From Flavobacteriaceae bacterium (GTDB lineage Bacteria; Bacteroidota; Bacteroidia; Flavobacteriales; Flavobacteriaceae), in contig CANCFZ010000138.1 of the NCBI GenBank assembly GCA_947377425.1, positions 1-6,328 of the forward strand: a stretch of DNA of 6,328 nt, written 5' to 3'. A program made the translations under genes and the position numbers. Shown piece by piece: positions 5,957-6,328 of this stretch. How positions within the stretch are numbered: the stretch's first letter is position 1; each line of letters opens with the position of its first letter. Below the pieces are notes generated by a model that searched no databases, had not been told where the DNA came from, and saw only the letters and a program-made list of their open reading frames with translations.

Positions 5957-6328
5957 CGGATTTTCAATATTGGTTATCGATGATGAAATTCAGATACGAA
6001 AGTTGCTTGAAATTTCATTGGAAGCAAATGATTATAAAGTGCATTTTGCTGTCAATGGAAAAGACGGAATTACAGCAGCAGCAAGTCATCAACCCGATTT
6101 AATTCTTTTGGATTTAGGTTTGCCAGATGAAGATGGACAAGACGTTTTGGTGAAATTGCGTGAGTGGTTTCAAAATCCGATTATTATTTTAACTGTTAAA
6201 AGTGCCGAAGAAGAAATTGTAAAAGCTTTAGATAATGGTGCTAATGATTATTTAACCAAACCATTTCGAACTCAAGAATTGTTGGCTCGAATTAGAACTG
6301 CTTTGCGAAGTAAATCTAGCACAACAAA
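5949..6328 (+). CDS. kdpE: KdpE-family response regulator, 5' part
   Basis: The first 126 codons of an OmpR/PhoB-type response regulator are visible; the window ends before the DNA-binding domain. The receiver domain is complete: Asp11 and Asp12 of the acidic pocket, phospho-acceptor Asp55 in PDLILLDLGLPDEDG, Thr82 of the switch, and Lys104 in YLTKPF. The stretch around Asp55 and the ending QELLARIRTALR are close to E. coli KdpE (PDLIILDLGLPDGDG and GELQARLRVALR), which sets it apart from PhoB or OmpR. Its ATG lies within the end of the kinase gene (ATGACTAA, 8-base overlap), so the two are cotranscribed and probably translationally coupled. The expected role is to receive phosphate from the kinase and activate genes for the KdpFABC potassium pump, which would be outside this window. 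Confidence 0.93.
   Translation, partial: MTNGFSILVIDDEIQIRKLLEISLEANDYKVHFAVNGKDGITAAASHQPDLILLDLGLPDEDGQDVLVKLREWFQNPIIILTVKSAEEEIVKALDNGANDYLTKPFRTQELLARIRTALRSKSSTT

Overview
The window is most likely chromosomal DNA from a member of the Bacteroidota, probably a flavobacterium. It is AT-rich, ribosome-binding sites are weak or absent, and promoter-like sites resemble the Bacteroidota -7 element (TAnnTTTG). The gene content also fits: a secreted GH3 glycosidase, a Nudix-type sugar regulator and a KdpD-type kinase without its cytoplasmic sensor half. The assignment rests on style and protein families; no 16S or other marker gene is present.

Left part (1 to about 1230): the 3' end of an unrecognised, mostly helical protein (+ strand) converges on a small unrecognised 140-residue protein (- strand). 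A 310-base gene-free stretch follows (1062-1371). It holds a 13-bp stem-loop whose U tract and G-U pair indicate a terminator for the - strand gene to its right, plus an AT-rich inverted repeat.

Centre (1372-4756): a large secreted GH3 glycosidase (- strand) is transcribed divergently from a Nudix-fold, winged-helix regulator (+ strand). The regulator's Nudix box has lost its catalytic glutamates, as in the sugar-sensing NrtR/AraR type of regulator. Between the two genes, in the glycosidase leader, lies a perfect 21-bp palindrome (9-bp arms, 3-base centre, 3878-3898), which is the best operator candidate for this regulator. The pair looks like a self-contained unit in which a sugar-responsive regulator controls a periplasmic glycosidase.

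Right part (4757-6328): a short KdpD-like histidine kinase (DUF4118 membrane domain plus kinase core, no KdpD/Usp N-terminal half) overlaps by 8 bases a KdpE response regulator that runs off the window. Upstream of the kinase is a direct repeat TTTATA-N5-TTTATA that resembles the KdpE box of enterobacteria and lies near -65 of the proposed start of transcription. This suggests autoregulation of a potassium-responsive two-component system. The kdpFABC pump genes it would control are not in the window.

No RNA gene, mobile element, CRISPR array or origin was seen. No clearly new multi-gene system was found. The most interesting items are the two candidate control sites and the two unassigned proteins on the left.
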